Shown here: positions 1 through 8,236 of the stretch, in pieces | Numbering within the stretch: the first letter of the stretch is position 1 | How the letters are laid out: each line of letters begins with the position of its first letter | Source: JABJAG01 sp038137215 | Lineage (GTDB): Bacteria; Pseudomonadota; Alphaproteobacteria; UBA6615 | Reading direction: 5' to 3' | Assembly (NCBI GenBank): GCA_038137215.1 | Contig: JAYQBG010000004.1 | Location: forward strand, 62,001-126,000 | DNA length: 64,000 nt | Program-made: the position numbers and the translations under genes | Notes under the pieces: model-generated | What the model was told of the DNA's origin: nothing | Seen by the model: the letters and a program-made list of their open reading frames with translations, nothing else | Databases searched by the model: none

Positions 1-184
1 TGTATTCGGACAGATCGCGCCGCAAATGATCGATATCGACCCCACAGGCGCGCAGGACAGCAACGGCGTCCTGATCCTCCGTGAGCGAGAGCAGCAGATG
101 CTCCAGGGTCGCGTATTCATGGTGCCGCTCGTTGGCCAACGCCAGCGCGCGGTGCAGCGATTGTTCGAGGTTCTGAGACAGCAT
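1..184 (-). CDS. clpA: ATP-dependent Clp protease ATP-binding subunit ClpA (N-terminal part, runs off window)
   Basis: Only the first ~61 codons are in the window; the gene continues past base 1. The translated start (MLSQNLEQSLHRALALANER, then HHEYATLEHLLLSLTED) is the Clp N-terminal repeat domain of ClpA, the AAA+ unfoldase that feeds substrates to ClpP. The start is the ATG complementary to 182-184. It lies 63 bases downstream of clpS on the same strand, the usual clpS-clpA order, where ClpS docks on exactly this N-domain. The assignment rests on the N-domain and the neighbour; the AAA modules are not visible here. Confidence 0.88.
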   Translation of the reverse strand, partial: MLSQNLEQSLHRALALANERHHEYATLEHLLLSLTEDQDAVAVLRACGVDIDHLRRDLSEY

Positions 185-247
185 TTGCGAAGGTTACCTT
201 TCGCGTCGGGGCTTCATCATCCGGTCGTTCGTTCCACTTTCAACAGT

Positions 248-643
248 TCAGTCTTTTTCCAGCGTACATTGTAACGGGTGCTGGTTCTTGCGTGCAAAGT
301 CCATGACCTGTGTCACTTTGGTCTCTGCAACTTCATAGGTAAATACCCCGCATATCCCCACACCCTTCTGGTGGACGTGGAGCATGATCTGGATCGCTTC
401 TTCGTGCTGCTTGGCAAAAAACTGTTCCAGAACCATGACGACGAATTCCATCGGTGTGTAGTCGTCATTGAGCATCAGGACCTTGTACATGGACGGCTTT
501 TTCGTCCGGGTCCTGGTCTTGGTGGCCAGACCACTCTGGCCGTCCCCGTCACCACCAATCGCATCGTCGGAATCATCATCCCCGGCCGCTTTGGGCGGGG
601 TATGCCGCTCGTCGATCATAATTTGAAGTCTGCGTAACATCAT
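248..643 (-). CDS. clpS: ATP-dependent Clp protease adaptor ClpS
   Basis: 131-residue adaptor that binds N-degron substrates and delivers them to ClpAP. The conserved core is present: a YKVLMLNDDYTPMEFVV stretch (the Asn/Asp pair that binds the substrate alpha-amino group) followed by the MLHVHQKGVGICGVF helix-strand and a C-terminal basic tail. The first ~45 residues are acidic and Gly-rich and likely unstructured. The start may be the first ATG (643) or an in-frame ATG eight codons later (MIDERHTPPK); neither has a strong ribosome binding site. It precedes clpA on the same strand. Confidence 0.95.
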   Translation of the reverse strand: MMLRRLQIMIDERHTPPKAAGDDDSDDAIGGDGDGQSGLATKTRTRTKKPSMYKVLMLNDDYTPMEFVVMVLEQFFAKQHEEAIQIMLHVHQKGVGICGVFTYEVAETKVTQVMDFARKNQHPLQCTLEKD

Positions 644-740
644 CTGCGTTGGGATACCGGTTCACTCGGCCAACAGTCTAACCGAGCCGGGAGCCACTGC
701 AAAAGCCGTACGGCTCGGTGGCCGCCTTCCTAAATGAGTC

Positions 741-765
741 CGGGGCCTGCGAAAAGCAAGCCCCG
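741..765 (-). terminator. Strong hairpin downstream of the phasin gene
   Basis: A stem of about ten pairs (CGGGGC plus four inner pairs, one of them a wobble) closes a five-base loop about 67 bases beyond the phasin stop. No U-tract follows on the minus strand, so it may act as a transcript-end stabiliser rather than a true intrinsic terminator. Confidence 0.35.
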
Positions 766-831
766 AAAAGGCGACGGCCCGGCCAGAAATACTGCGCCGA
801 GCCGTCTAAAGCCGACGTATTGGGAGGAGAG

Positions 832-1368
832 TTACGCGGCAATGGTGTTCGAGAAGGTGGCAACAGCCTTGTTGATACGCTCGTTGATCGGCTGAGCTAC
901 CTGATTCGAGACCTTCGTCGAGATGTCCTGCAACTTGGCTGTTTCCGCGAGGAAACCGTCGAAGGCGTTCTTCGCCCAATCAGCCTGCATGTCTATCAGG
1001 TCCTGCGGGTTCTTGGCGGAACCAAGGTTTTTCGCAGCGGCCATGTTGGCTTCGGCAGCCTTTTGAGCGTAAGCGGCGATTTCCTTGCCGACAACTTCGA
1101 AACTCTTGGCAACGATGTTGGAGGAGACGATCATCGCCTCGACATTCTCGCGGTTGAAATCGGAAACCTGATCGAAATTCTCGAACGCGGACTTCTGGGC
1201 CTTGTCCATCTGCTCGCGAGCCTGGTTGTAAACCTCCTCGTAGCTTTTCGCGAAAGCATCCGAGCCAGCCTTGAGAGCTTCGTCAAACGTCTTTTTCTGA
1301 GCTTCGGCAACTGCTTCCAGGGTTTCCTGAGCCGTCGTCGCCGCGCTGTTTTTCTTCGTGGTAGCCAT
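832..1368 (-). CDS. Phasin family protein (PHA granule-associated)
   Basis: 178-residue Ala/Lys/Glu-rich, almost entirely helical protein of the Phasin_2 type: MATTKKNSAATTAQETLEAV, then amphipathic helices including QAREQMDKAQKSAFENFDQV and a LIDMQADWAKNAFDGFLAET segment typical of the family. Phasins coat polyhydroxyalkanoate granules and control their size. The ATG at 1368 is chosen because an AGGAAGG Shine-Dalgarno sequence lies just upstream; an upstream in-frame start at 1431 would add an untypical 21-residue leader. It stands alone, with a long upstream region containing TGC-rich motifs resembling PhaR operators. No phaC/phaR is in the window. Confidence 0.88.
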   Translation of the reverse strand: MATTKKNSAATTAQETLEAVAEAQKKTFDEALKAGSDAFAKSYEEVYNQAREQMDKAQKSAFENFDQVSDFNRENVEAMIVSSNIVAKSFEVVGKEIAAYAQKAAEANMAAAKNLGSAKNPQDLIDMQADWAKNAFDGFLAETAKLQDISTKVSNQVAQPINERINKAVATFSNTIAA

Positions 1369-1677
1369 GATAGACCTTCCTTCTGATTTTGTGCGCTGCA
1401 TCACACAATGGGTATTGGGCTCGCGATCCAAAAATATACCAAGCCATTGATATCTTTAATTGCTGCACTGCAACATCATCCGAATATGGTCGCGGCAGGC
1501 CGAACTGTCAACAATATTTTTGTGCGCTGCACCATTTTTATCTCGCACTCGCACTATTGTCGGTTTTCCGGGCTTTTCAAGTCCGATGGTCTTTTGACTC
1601 AAAGGGCGGCATGCGTAGATGTTGTGCCGGACCGTTGATTTCGATGGCTGATAGACTTTTGAGCGGGCAAGTACGAA
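1369..1677. promoter_or_regulatory. Divergent promoter region with three TGC-rich, PhaR-like motifs
   Basis: This 309-base gap lies between the phasin and the divergent Anbu-type protease gene. The 11-mer TGTGCGCTGCA occurs twice (about 1390-1400 and 1520-1530), and TGCTGCACTGCAACA lies at 1461-1475. PhaR of Paracoccus and Rhodobacter binds TGC-rich near-palindromes upstream of phaP, so these are candidate repressor sites. That reading is inference from spacing and composition; no -10/-35 pair was confidently placed. Confidence 0.45.
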
Positions 1678-2436
1678 ATGACCTATTGTGTAGCCATCAA
1701 AGTGCGCGAAGGAATTGTAGCTCTCGCCGATTGCCGTCTCACCTCGGGCACCCGGGTGACCGTTGGCCGGAAGATCACGCTGCATGGCGAACAGAACAAG
1801 TTCTTTGTCGCCACCTCCGGCCTCCGGTCGCTGCGCGACAAGACCCTGTCCTATCTCGAGCGCGAGATGAAGGATCTTGATGCCGACAATTTTCCCACGA
1901 TGCTCGATGCCGTGGAGGCATTTTCCAGGCATATGCGCGCCGTCGCCCGATCCGACCTGGAATACCTTCAGGACTCAAATCTCAAGTTCAACCTGCATGC
2001 ACTTATCGGAGGCAAACTGGCCGAAGACCGACACTCCCACGTTTACCTCGTATATCCGGAAGGGAACTGGATCGAGGTTGGAGAGCGCACCCCCTATCAG
2101 GTGATCGGGGAACCCCCCTACGGCAAACCGGTCCTTGACCGCGCCCTGGACTACGACACCCCGCTCTCCAAAGCTCTGAAACTGTCTTATCTGTCGTTCG
2201 ATTCAACCCGGGCAAGCGCGTCCGATGTGGGCTTCCCGATCGACATCATAACCTTCAGCAATGATGACCAGACATGGCGCGAAGCGCAGTACATCGATGA
2301 CGATGTTCGCGCGCAGCGCTATTGGTGGAATGATAATATCACGCGGCTCGCGCGCGAGATGCCCGATGGACCCTGGGTTGACGATCTGTTGGCCGCACCG
2401 CTCTGGGTCGTGAACGGAAAGTCCGACGCAATTTAA
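1678..2436 (+). CDS. Anbu-type proteasome-like peptidase (COG3484)
   Basis: 252-residue Ntn-hydrolase of the Anbu (bacterial proteasome homologue) family. The N-terminus MTYCVAIKV places Thr2 as the nucleophile after Met removal, followed by GIVALADCRLT (the proteasomal Asp17 position) and a Lys around mature position 31 equivalent to Lys33. A glycine-rich ATSGLRSLRDKT segment and the central NLHALIGGK strand fit the beta-subunit fold. In many proteobacteria anbu sits with transglutaminase, ATP-grasp and alpha-E genes; none is present here. Anbu oligomers are helical or ring-like and their substrates are unclear. The second residue must be Thr, so the ATG at 1678 is secure. Confidence 0.85.
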   Translation: MTYCVAIKVREGIVALADCRLTSGTRVTVGRKITLHGEQNKFFVATSGLRSLRDKTLSYLEREMKDLDADNFPTMLDAVEAFSRHMRAVARSDLEYLQDSNLKFNLHALIGGKLAEDRHSHVYLVYPEGNWIEVGERTPYQVIGEPPYGKPVLDRALDYDTPLSKALKLSYLSFDSTRASASDVGFPIDIITFSNDDQTWREAQYIDDDVRAQRYWWNDNITRLAREMPDGPWVDDLLAAPLWVVNGKSDAI

Positions 2437-2621
2437 CAGACGCCGCGCGGTACATTCGGGTACGCGTTTCGATCAGTCGGTCGCGGATTTTGTCACGCTT
2501 CCTGTCACGCTTGCGCGCTGAACCCCGGAACAAAACGTATAAAAACGAACAAAATTGCCAAGCTTTTCCCTACACCGGGAATTCGGTACGCGCCAGAGCT
2601 ATCGGCTCTCGGGTGTCGCGA

Positions 2622-3452
2622 TTAGCGTGCGCCGATCCAATCAACGGCCCGCCGGCTCCATTCGCCACCCGGATTTGCACCGACGCCAAGTACCGAAAAG
2701 TGCGTTTCTCCCGCCATCTCCAGCGTTTCAACATCTGCACCAGCTTCCGCAAGTGCACTGGCGAACTCCTTGGCCTGAGGGATCAGGAACGGATAGTCGT
2801 CACTGCCCCAGGACACCAAGAAGGGCGGCGGGGTTTCGGCGAGCCGATAGAGCGGACTTTTCTCCCGACCGTCATCCCCCTCTTCCAGGCACGGCGGCGG
2901 CCAGCTGTCCATGTCGGCATTGGAGGATACGTCGTAAACCCCTGAGATCGGCAGACAGCCCTTGATCACGTCCCGTGGCAGTCCGTGACGAGCCTGCCAG
3001 TCCCGAGTGACCGCAGCCTGGGCCGCGTAGTGCCCACCCGAAGAGTGTCCTCCGACGAAGATTCGGTGTGCATCCCCGCCATGCCGGTCCACATTGGCCG
3101 CCAGACAGGCGATGCCGTTGCAGATATCCGAAAAACCCTGCTCATAGTGATTGGGAGCCAGCCGGTGCCCCAGACTCGCGAAGGTGATGCCCGCATCGTG
3201 AAAAGCCGGCGCTATAAACGCCATGGCCTCCTTGTGGCCACTCGACCAGCGCCCGCCATGTATGAACGTAAACACCGTTCCGTTGGGGTCGTCCGCCGGG
3301 TAGATCGAGATGTGCTGGTAGATATCGTCACCCCAGGCGATATCCACGCCCTCGACATCCCGGCTCCGCTCCCAGAGCTCGCTCTGGAATTCCAGAATTG
3401 GTTCCGGGCGCGGCACCTGCGGCGGATAGTCTTCTCGTCTCAATAGCGGCAT
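2622..3452 (-). CDS. Alpha/beta hydrolase (esterase / arylformamidase-like)
   Basis: 276-residue cytosolic alpha/beta hydrolase. It carries the HGGRW oxyanion-hole motif (about residue 65) of the hormone-sensitive-lipase/kynurenine-formamidase group, the nucleophile elbow GGHSSGGH, a candidate acid in WGSDDYPF and the catalytic His in GETHFSVLG near the C-terminus. HGG-x-W with GHSSGGH is common in KynB-like arylformamidases and in small carboxylesterases. No tryptophan-degradation gene is adjacent, so substrate is unassigned. It is followed in transcription by a convergent 185-base spacer against the Anbu gene, in which no clear element is seen. Confidence 0.8.
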   Translation of the reverse strand: MPLLRREDYPPQVPRPEPILEFQSELWERSRDVEGVDIAWGDDIYQHISIYPADDPNGTVFTFIHGGRWSSGHKEAMAFIAPAFHDAGITFASLGHRLAPNHYEQGFSDICNGIACLAANVDRHGGDAHRIFVGGHSSGGHYAAQAAVTRDWQARHGLPRDVIKGCLPISGVYDVSSNADMDSWPPPCLEEGDDGREKSPLYRLAETPPPFLVSWGSDDYPFLIPQAKEFASALAEAGADVETLEMAGETHFSVLGVGANPGGEWSRRAVDWIGAR

Positions 3453-3476
3453 TACATTCCCCCGGTAATGTCCTGT

Positions 3477-4148
3477 TCAAAAGCCACGAACGGTGCCGTC
3501 GCCTGTCTGATTTATCTTGATATAAAACACGCCGTCATCAAACCCCTCGACAGGCATTGCGTCGCGAAAGTCGATATCCGTGCCATCCAGAGCTCGAAGT
3601 TCGGATGCAAATTCGAGCGCGTTCACACCGACACGGTCCTGATCGAACGCCCAAATTCGGAATGATCCGGCAGAGCATCCTGACACGATCCAGTAGAATT
3701 CATTGCTGGCAAGTTGCTGGCCAGCAGAAGCCGGCGCCCGCTCCGCATCGCGTGAAAGTGCATCCACGATGTCCGATGCCTGCTCGTTCGAGATGCTGGC
3801 GCGGGATTCCGCCAGCGCCCATGGTCCCAGAGGGTCCTGAATACGAAACCCGGAAACATTCCCGGGTTCATTGCGCACGCGCGCGACCAGGTCCGCACCG
3901 GCATCAACCCCCTTCATGTCATAGGCACGAATTTGTTTCTGGTACACCGCGTTATAGACGAACCGAAAGTGATCCCGGCTGCCAGCCGCGCAAGACGCCT
4001 TGATATCGTCGCCCGCGACATAGCTGAACCAGGTCAACGAGCGCTCAATGGGATTGTCGGCGCTTCCACTGTAGGTCGTGCAGGAAACCAGCAGACCGGC
4101 GCAAAGGAACAGTGCGAGTTTCGCTGTCGGGCAACTTTTTGTGAGCAT
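3477..4148 (-). CDS. Putative lipoprotein of unknown function
   Basis: 223 residues. The N-terminus has a positively charged start, a hydrophobic segment (LALFLCAGLLVSC) and a lipobox with Cys at about residue 23, predicting export and lipidation. The mature part shows no domain I recognise; it has two further Cys (near GDDIKASCAAGSRDH and in IVSGCSAGSFRIW) that could form a disulfide. It is 24 bases upstream of the esterase start on the same strand and divergent from dacA. Function is unknown. Confidence 0.75.
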   Translation of the reverse strand: MLTKSCPTAKLALFLCAGLLVSCTTYSGSADNPIERSLTWFSYVAGDDIKASCAAGSRDHFRFVYNAVYQKQIRAYDMKGVDAGADLVARVRNEPGNVSGFRIQDPLGPWALAESRASISNEQASDIVDALSRDAERAPASAGQQLASNEFYWIVSGCSAGSFRIWAFDQDRVGVNALEFASELRALDGTDIDFRDAMPVEGFDDGVFYIKINQTGDGTVRGF

Positions 4149-4250
4149 GGAACCTGGTTTAGTGAAGAGTTAATCAAGACATGCTATTTACATGGTTTCG
4201 AAGCAATGACTAGAAGTTGATTCAATTGAAAGAATCAATCTTGGGCTGAG

Positions 4251-5507
4251 TTGATGGAGCCTCTGGTGGTGTTCAAGAGCCTGCGCGAAACGTTTGTGCT
4301 GCCGGTCAAAGCGGCTTTTTCCGCATGGACCAGTGCACTCACATTGATGCTGCTTGCCATCTTCCTTACCGCATCGCCGGCCGCGGCCAACTCCAAATAT
4401 TCCGCCTTTGTGATGGATGCCGATACGGGGCAGGTCTATTTCGCACGCAATGCCGATACCCGACGTTATCCGGCATCGTTGACGAAAATGATGACCCTCT
4501 ACATGGCTTTCGAGGCCCTGGACAGCGGCAAACTGACCTTTGATCAGCCGCTTCCGGTATCGCGCCGCGCCGCCGGTCAGGCCCCGTCCAAACTGGGCCT
4601 TAAGGCCGGACAAACCATCACCGTTGAACGGGCTATCAATGCGCTGGCCGTCAAATCTGCGAATGACGTGGCCACTGTTGTCGGTGAAACGATCGGCGGG
4701 ACGGAAGCCAATTTCGCGCGCCTGATGACGAAGCGTGCACGTGCCATGGGAATGAAGCGTACGACCTTTATGAATGCTTCGGGCCTGCCCAACAGCCGTC
4801 AAAAGAGTACGGCCCGCGATATGGCCCGCCTGGGCAAGGCACTGCTGGAAGACTTTCCCGGCTACTACAAGTATTTCTCGAAGCTGACCTTCAGTCACAG
4901 AAACCGCACCTATCGCAGCCACAATAAGCTGTTGCGGACCTATGAGGGTATGGACGGCATCAAGACCGGCTATATCCGGGCGTCCGGATTCAACCTTGTC
5001 GCCTCGGCCAAACGTGACGGTGTGCGCCTGATTGGCGTGGTGTTTGGCGGGAAAACCGGACAATCGCGCGATGCTCATATGGCATCCATTCTAAACCGCT
5101 CCTGGGCCCGTGCGCGGTCCAATTCGACCATGGCGGCACTGCCACGTCCCAAGCCGGGGCTTTCCGGCGAAACCCCGGCTCAGAAGGCCCCCACACCCAA
5201 GCTCGCGTTGGCCAGCCCTTCGACGGATGTGCGCTGGGGTGTCCAGATCGGAGCCTTTCGTGGTTTCAGCAAGGCGCGCGCAGCGGCCGGCTTTACCGCT
5301 AAGCGGCTTTCGGATTTGCCTGTCACGGCAACCGTGGAAGTGACACCGCTTCATGGTGAGCGGGAAACACTTTACCGCGCCCGGATCATCGGGATGGATC
5401 AGAGCGCGGCCAGCACCATTTGTCGCGAGTTACGCCGGTCCGGCGCTCCCTGTGTCATGGTCACACCCAGCGGCGACCTGCAGATCGCCGATGCAGGACG
5501 CAGCTAG
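4251..5507 (+). CDS. dacA: D-alanyl-D-alanine carboxypeptidase (PBP5/6 type) with C-terminal SPOR domain
   Basis: 418-residue penicillin-binding serine peptidase that trims the terminal D-Ala of peptidoglycan stem peptides. A hydrophobic segment ends in ASPAAANS (about 30-48), a Sec signal or anchor. Catalytic motifs are S76-L-T-K79 (SxxK), S136-A-N138 (SxN) and KTG in GIKTGYIRASGFN (about 243). After a Pro/Ala-rich linker, residues ~335-410 (VRWGVQIGAFRGFSKARAAA...) form a SPOR domain, which binds denuded septal glycan and suggests division-site targeting. This S11+SPOR architecture is common in alphaproteobacteria. A strong terminator follows. Confidence 0.93.
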   Translation: MMEPLVVFKSLRETFVLPVKAAFSAWTSALTLMLLAIFLTASPAAANSKYSAFVMDADTGQVYFARNADTRRYPASLTKMMTLYMAFEALDSGKLTFDQPLPVSRRAAGQAPSKLGLKAGQTITVERAINALAVKSANDVATVVGETIGGTEANFARLMTKRARAMGMKRTTFMNASGLPNSRQKSTARDMARLGKALLEDFPGYYKYFSKLTFSHRNRTYRSHNKLLRTYEGMDGIKTGYIRASGFNLVASAKRDGVRLIGVVFGGKTGQSRDAHMASILNRSWARARSNSTMAALPRPKPGLSGETPAQKAPTPKLALASPSTDVRWGVQIGAFRGFSKARAAAGFTAKRLSDLPVTATVEVTPLHGERETLYRARIIGMDQSAASTICRELRRSGAPCVMVTPSGDLQIADAGRS

Positions 5508-5535
5508 CCCAATCAGAGGTCCGTAAACGGACAAC

Positions 5536-5570
5536 AAAAAAGGCCCCGCCAAGCTGACGGGGCCTTTCTT
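5536..5570. terminator. Bidirectional rho-independent terminator
   Basis: A-tract, a GC-rich stem (GGCCCCG pairing with CGGGGCC) and a TTTCTT run lie between the convergent dacA and LLM-oxidoreductase genes. The A-tract on the other side lets it serve both strands. Confidence 0.9.
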
Positions 5571-5587
5571 ATATTTCCTGTAACGAA

Positions 5588-6700
5588 TTATTCCGCGGCT
5601 TCGGACTGGCCGATGGCCTCATTCACACGCGGCATGACCTCTTCCGCCATAAGCTGCATCGAACGGCGGCCGAGATCTTCGTCAACCCAATCCATGCCGG
5701 CATAGACCAGTTCACCGAAGTCACCGGTCACTTCGCGGAAGGCCAGAATCTGGTCCACCACATCGTTGACCGTGCCCTGAATGACAAGGTCATCCATGAT
5801 CCGCTCAATGTTCAGGGCCTCATCGGGCTCGTCCCGCCCGTGCTTGAACACGGCGTGACGACCGGCCTTCTTCAGCTTCGAGAAGATCTGGTTGTAGTAG
5901 AAGCGATACGGGCTGTTGGCATCGTCGCGGCCATAGGCGCGTGCCGTCGCCGCGTCATCGGCCACAAAGACCGTACGCGCAATGCGCCAGTCCGACGGGT
6001 CCGCCTTGATACCGACTTCTTCCTTGCCCTCGGCGTAGTTCTTCCAGTGGGTCGCAGCCCACTTGTCGAGGAGGAAGTTCGCCGACAACGGGTGGAAGTC
6101 CCGCTTGCCCATGGCAATAACGCCCTTGGAGAACGGGGCCACCACCGTCCCGACGATTTCCGGACGGGGGCTCTGATAGGGCTTCGGCATGATGCCGACA
6201 CCGGTCTCGGCAAAGATCGTCTTCTCGGTCGAAACCTTGAAGCGATTGCCCGGAAGATCGATGTTGTAGGGTGGGTCGCGTTCCCAGATTTCCAGAATGA
6301 CGTCGATCGCCTCGGCGAAGAGCTGGTTGCGATCTTCATCCAGAATGCCCAGCGCTTCGGCGTCGGATGTCAGCGCGCCCGGGCTGATGCCCATTATGAA
6401 GCGGCCCTCGGCGAGATGGTCGAACATGGCCGCATGGGTCGCCACAAGAGTCGGATGCAGATGTGAGAGATTGGTTGTGCCGGTTGCCAGCTTGATCTGC
6501 TTTGTGGAGTGGATCAGCGTGGCGTGAAACAGCATGGAACTGGTGATGTTCTCAGCCGCATCGGAAAGATGCTCGCCCATGAACGCATCATAAAATCCGA
6601 GTTCGTCACAAAAAATGATCGCCGCGCGATCTTCCTTCAGCGTCTCGGTGTAGTTTCGGTTCAACGGGTGAACCGGCATTGCGAAATATCCAAGTCTCAT
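5588..6700 (-). CDS. LLM-class flavin-dependent oxidoreductase (luciferase-like monooxygenase)
   Basis: 370-residue TIM-barrel monooxygenase using reduced FMN. Typical landmarks are MRLGYFAMPVHP at the start, ELGFYDAFMGEHL, the TGTTNLSHLHPTLVATHAAMFDHLAEGRFIMG core and ISPGALTSDAEALG. The ATG complementary to 6698-6700 is preferred because AAGAGAGG sits directly upstream; an earlier in-frame ATG (6733) would add 11 residues. Related proteins oxidise alkanesulfonates, nitrilotriacetate, EDTA or limonene-type substrates; the partner flavin reductase is not nearby, so the substrate cannot be read from context. Confidence 0.85.
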   Translation of the reverse strand: MRLGYFAMPVHPLNRNYTETLKEDRAAIIFCDELGFYDAFMGEHLSDAAENITSSMLFHATLIHSTKQIKLATGTTNLSHLHPTLVATHAAMFDHLAEGRFIMGISPGALTSDAEALGILDEDRNQLFAEAIDVILEIWERDPPYNIDLPGNRFKVSTEKTIFAETGVGIMPKPYQSPRPEIVGTVVAPFSKGVIAMGKRDFHPLSANFLLDKWAATHWKNYAEGKEEVGIKADPSDWRIARTVFVADDAATARAYGRDDANSPYRFYYNQIFSKLKKAGRHAVFKHGRDEPDEALNIERIMDDLVIQGTVNDVVDQILAFREVTGDFGELVYAGMDWVDEDLGRRSMQLMAEEVMPRVNEAIGQSEAAE

Positions 6701-6841
6701 CGCGACCTCTCTTAATGACTGCGGTTTGTTCAACCCGCTATACGCAATTTAGCGGTTCCGGACCAAATCCGCGAACCTTCAATTGGAAATGATCTTGTGC
6801 CGTAGTTCGGTGATCCGGGTCAATCGACCGAATTGCCGCGC

Positions 6842-8227
6842 TTAAAGCGCGTCCGGTGCTGCAATACCCGAGGCCGAGAGCTGATTCGCCAAAGCCTCTT
6901 TGAGCCTCACCAAACCGTCGAAATCATGTGCTTCACATCGCGCAACAAGCACATCCTGCGTATTTGATGCGCGCAAAAGCCACCACCCGTCATCAGTGTT
7001 CACCCGAACACCGTCAATGGCGGTGACATCGGCACCGACCTCGGCAAGCCTTTCCGCCACTTCCTCGATCACCGCGAATTTGCGCTCTTCCGAGCAGGCG
7101 AACCTGAGTTCCGGCGTATTCTCGACATCGGGAATACGGTCCCGCAATTCTGCCAGGGTCACGCCCTGACGTTCGAGCAGTGCCAGCAGGCGGACGGCCG
7201 CATACAAGCCGTCATCAAAGCCGAAATAGCGATCCGCGAAGAAAATATGGCCGCTCATCTCACCGGCGAGCGGCGAACCGGTCTCGGACAGTTTCGACTT
7301 TATCAATGAATGTCCGGTCTTCCACATGACCGGGACACCGCCCAGACGGGCCACTTCATCAAACAGGACCTGGCTCGATTTTACATCGGCAATAATGGTG
7401 GCGCCGGGATCGTCGCGCAGGACGTCCTCGGCAAAGAGCATCATGAGCTGATCGGCCCAGAGGATACGCCCCCGCCCATCCACGACCCCTATCCGGTCTG
7501 CATCGCCGTCAAAGGCAATGCCCAGTTCACAATCGTGTTCGGCCACATGGTTCTGCAGATCAACCAGATTTTCCGCGACGGTCGGGTCGGGATGATGGCC
7601 CGGAAAGGTTCCATCAACGATTCCGTTGACCACATGATGGTGCCCGGGCATGCGGGAACAAAGCATATTGAGAACTTCGCCTCCCGCGCCATTGCCCGGA
7701 TCCCAGGCGATACGCGCCATACGAAGCGGCTGATGTTCCTGCGCCAGAACATCAACATAGTCCTTCCGGACATCGATATCCTCGACGCTGCCCTCTCCGG
7801 ACGCATAACTGGCACTTTCCGCCATCGCACCCAGCCGGGTGATGGCTTCACCGAAAAACGGCTTGCCCGCGAGGGTCATCTTGAAACCGTTATAGTCAGC
7901 CGGATTGTGACTCCCGGTGACCATGATCCCCGAACCGGTGTCCAGGTGCCGAATGGCGAAGGACAGCATCGGGGTCGGCCCCATATTGATCCGCTTGACG
8001 TGCAGTCCACAGGCCATCAGGCCTTCGGCAACAGCTTCTGCAAGCCGGGGCGATGTCAGACGGCCATCGAAGCCCAGAGCGACCTGATCGCCACCGCTCT
8101 CTACCACGCAGGTTCCGAAGGCACGCCCGACCGCGTACGCATCGTCAGCGGTGAGGGTGTCATCGACGATCCCGCGAATGTCGTATTCGCGCAGGATCGT
8201 TGGATTGAAGCTGTGGGGAGCGGACAT
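6842..8227 (-). CDS. Phosphomannomutase/phosphoglucomutase
   Basis: 461-residue alpha-D-phosphohexomutase interconverting hexose 1- and 6-phosphates. Four domain signatures are in order: TGSHNP with the phosphoserine S106, the Mg-binding DGDADR loop, the sugar-binding GEMSGH loop, and the phosphate-contact RASNTQ near the C-terminus. REYDIRGI at the start is typical of AlgC/PgmG-like enzymes with both Man and Glc activity. It is the last gene of galU-ugd-pgm, starting 9 bases after ugd, and would supply glucose 1-phosphate to GalU. Confidence 0.94.
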   Translation of the reverse strand: MSAPHSFNPTILREYDIRGIVDDTLTADDAYAVGRAFGTCVVESGGDQVALGFDGRLTSPRLAEAVAEGLMACGLHVKRINMGPTPMLSFAIRHLDTGSGIMVTGSHNPADYNGFKMTLAGKPFFGEAITRLGAMAESASYASGEGSVEDIDVRKDYVDVLAQEHQPLRMARIAWDPGNGAGGEVLNMLCSRMPGHHHVVNGIVDGTFPGHHPDPTVAENLVDLQNHVAEHDCELGIAFDGDADRIGVVDGRGRILWADQLMMLFAEDVLRDDPGATIIADVKSSQVLFDEVARLGGVPVMWKTGHSLIKSKLSETGSPLAGEMSGHIFFADRYFGFDDGLYAAVRLLALLERQGVTLAELRDRIPDVENTPELRFACSEERKFAVIEEVAERLAEVGADVTAIDGVRVNTDDGWWLLRASNTQDVLVARCEAHDFDGLVRLKEALANQLSASGIAAPDAL

Positions 8228-8236
8228 GCAATCGCC

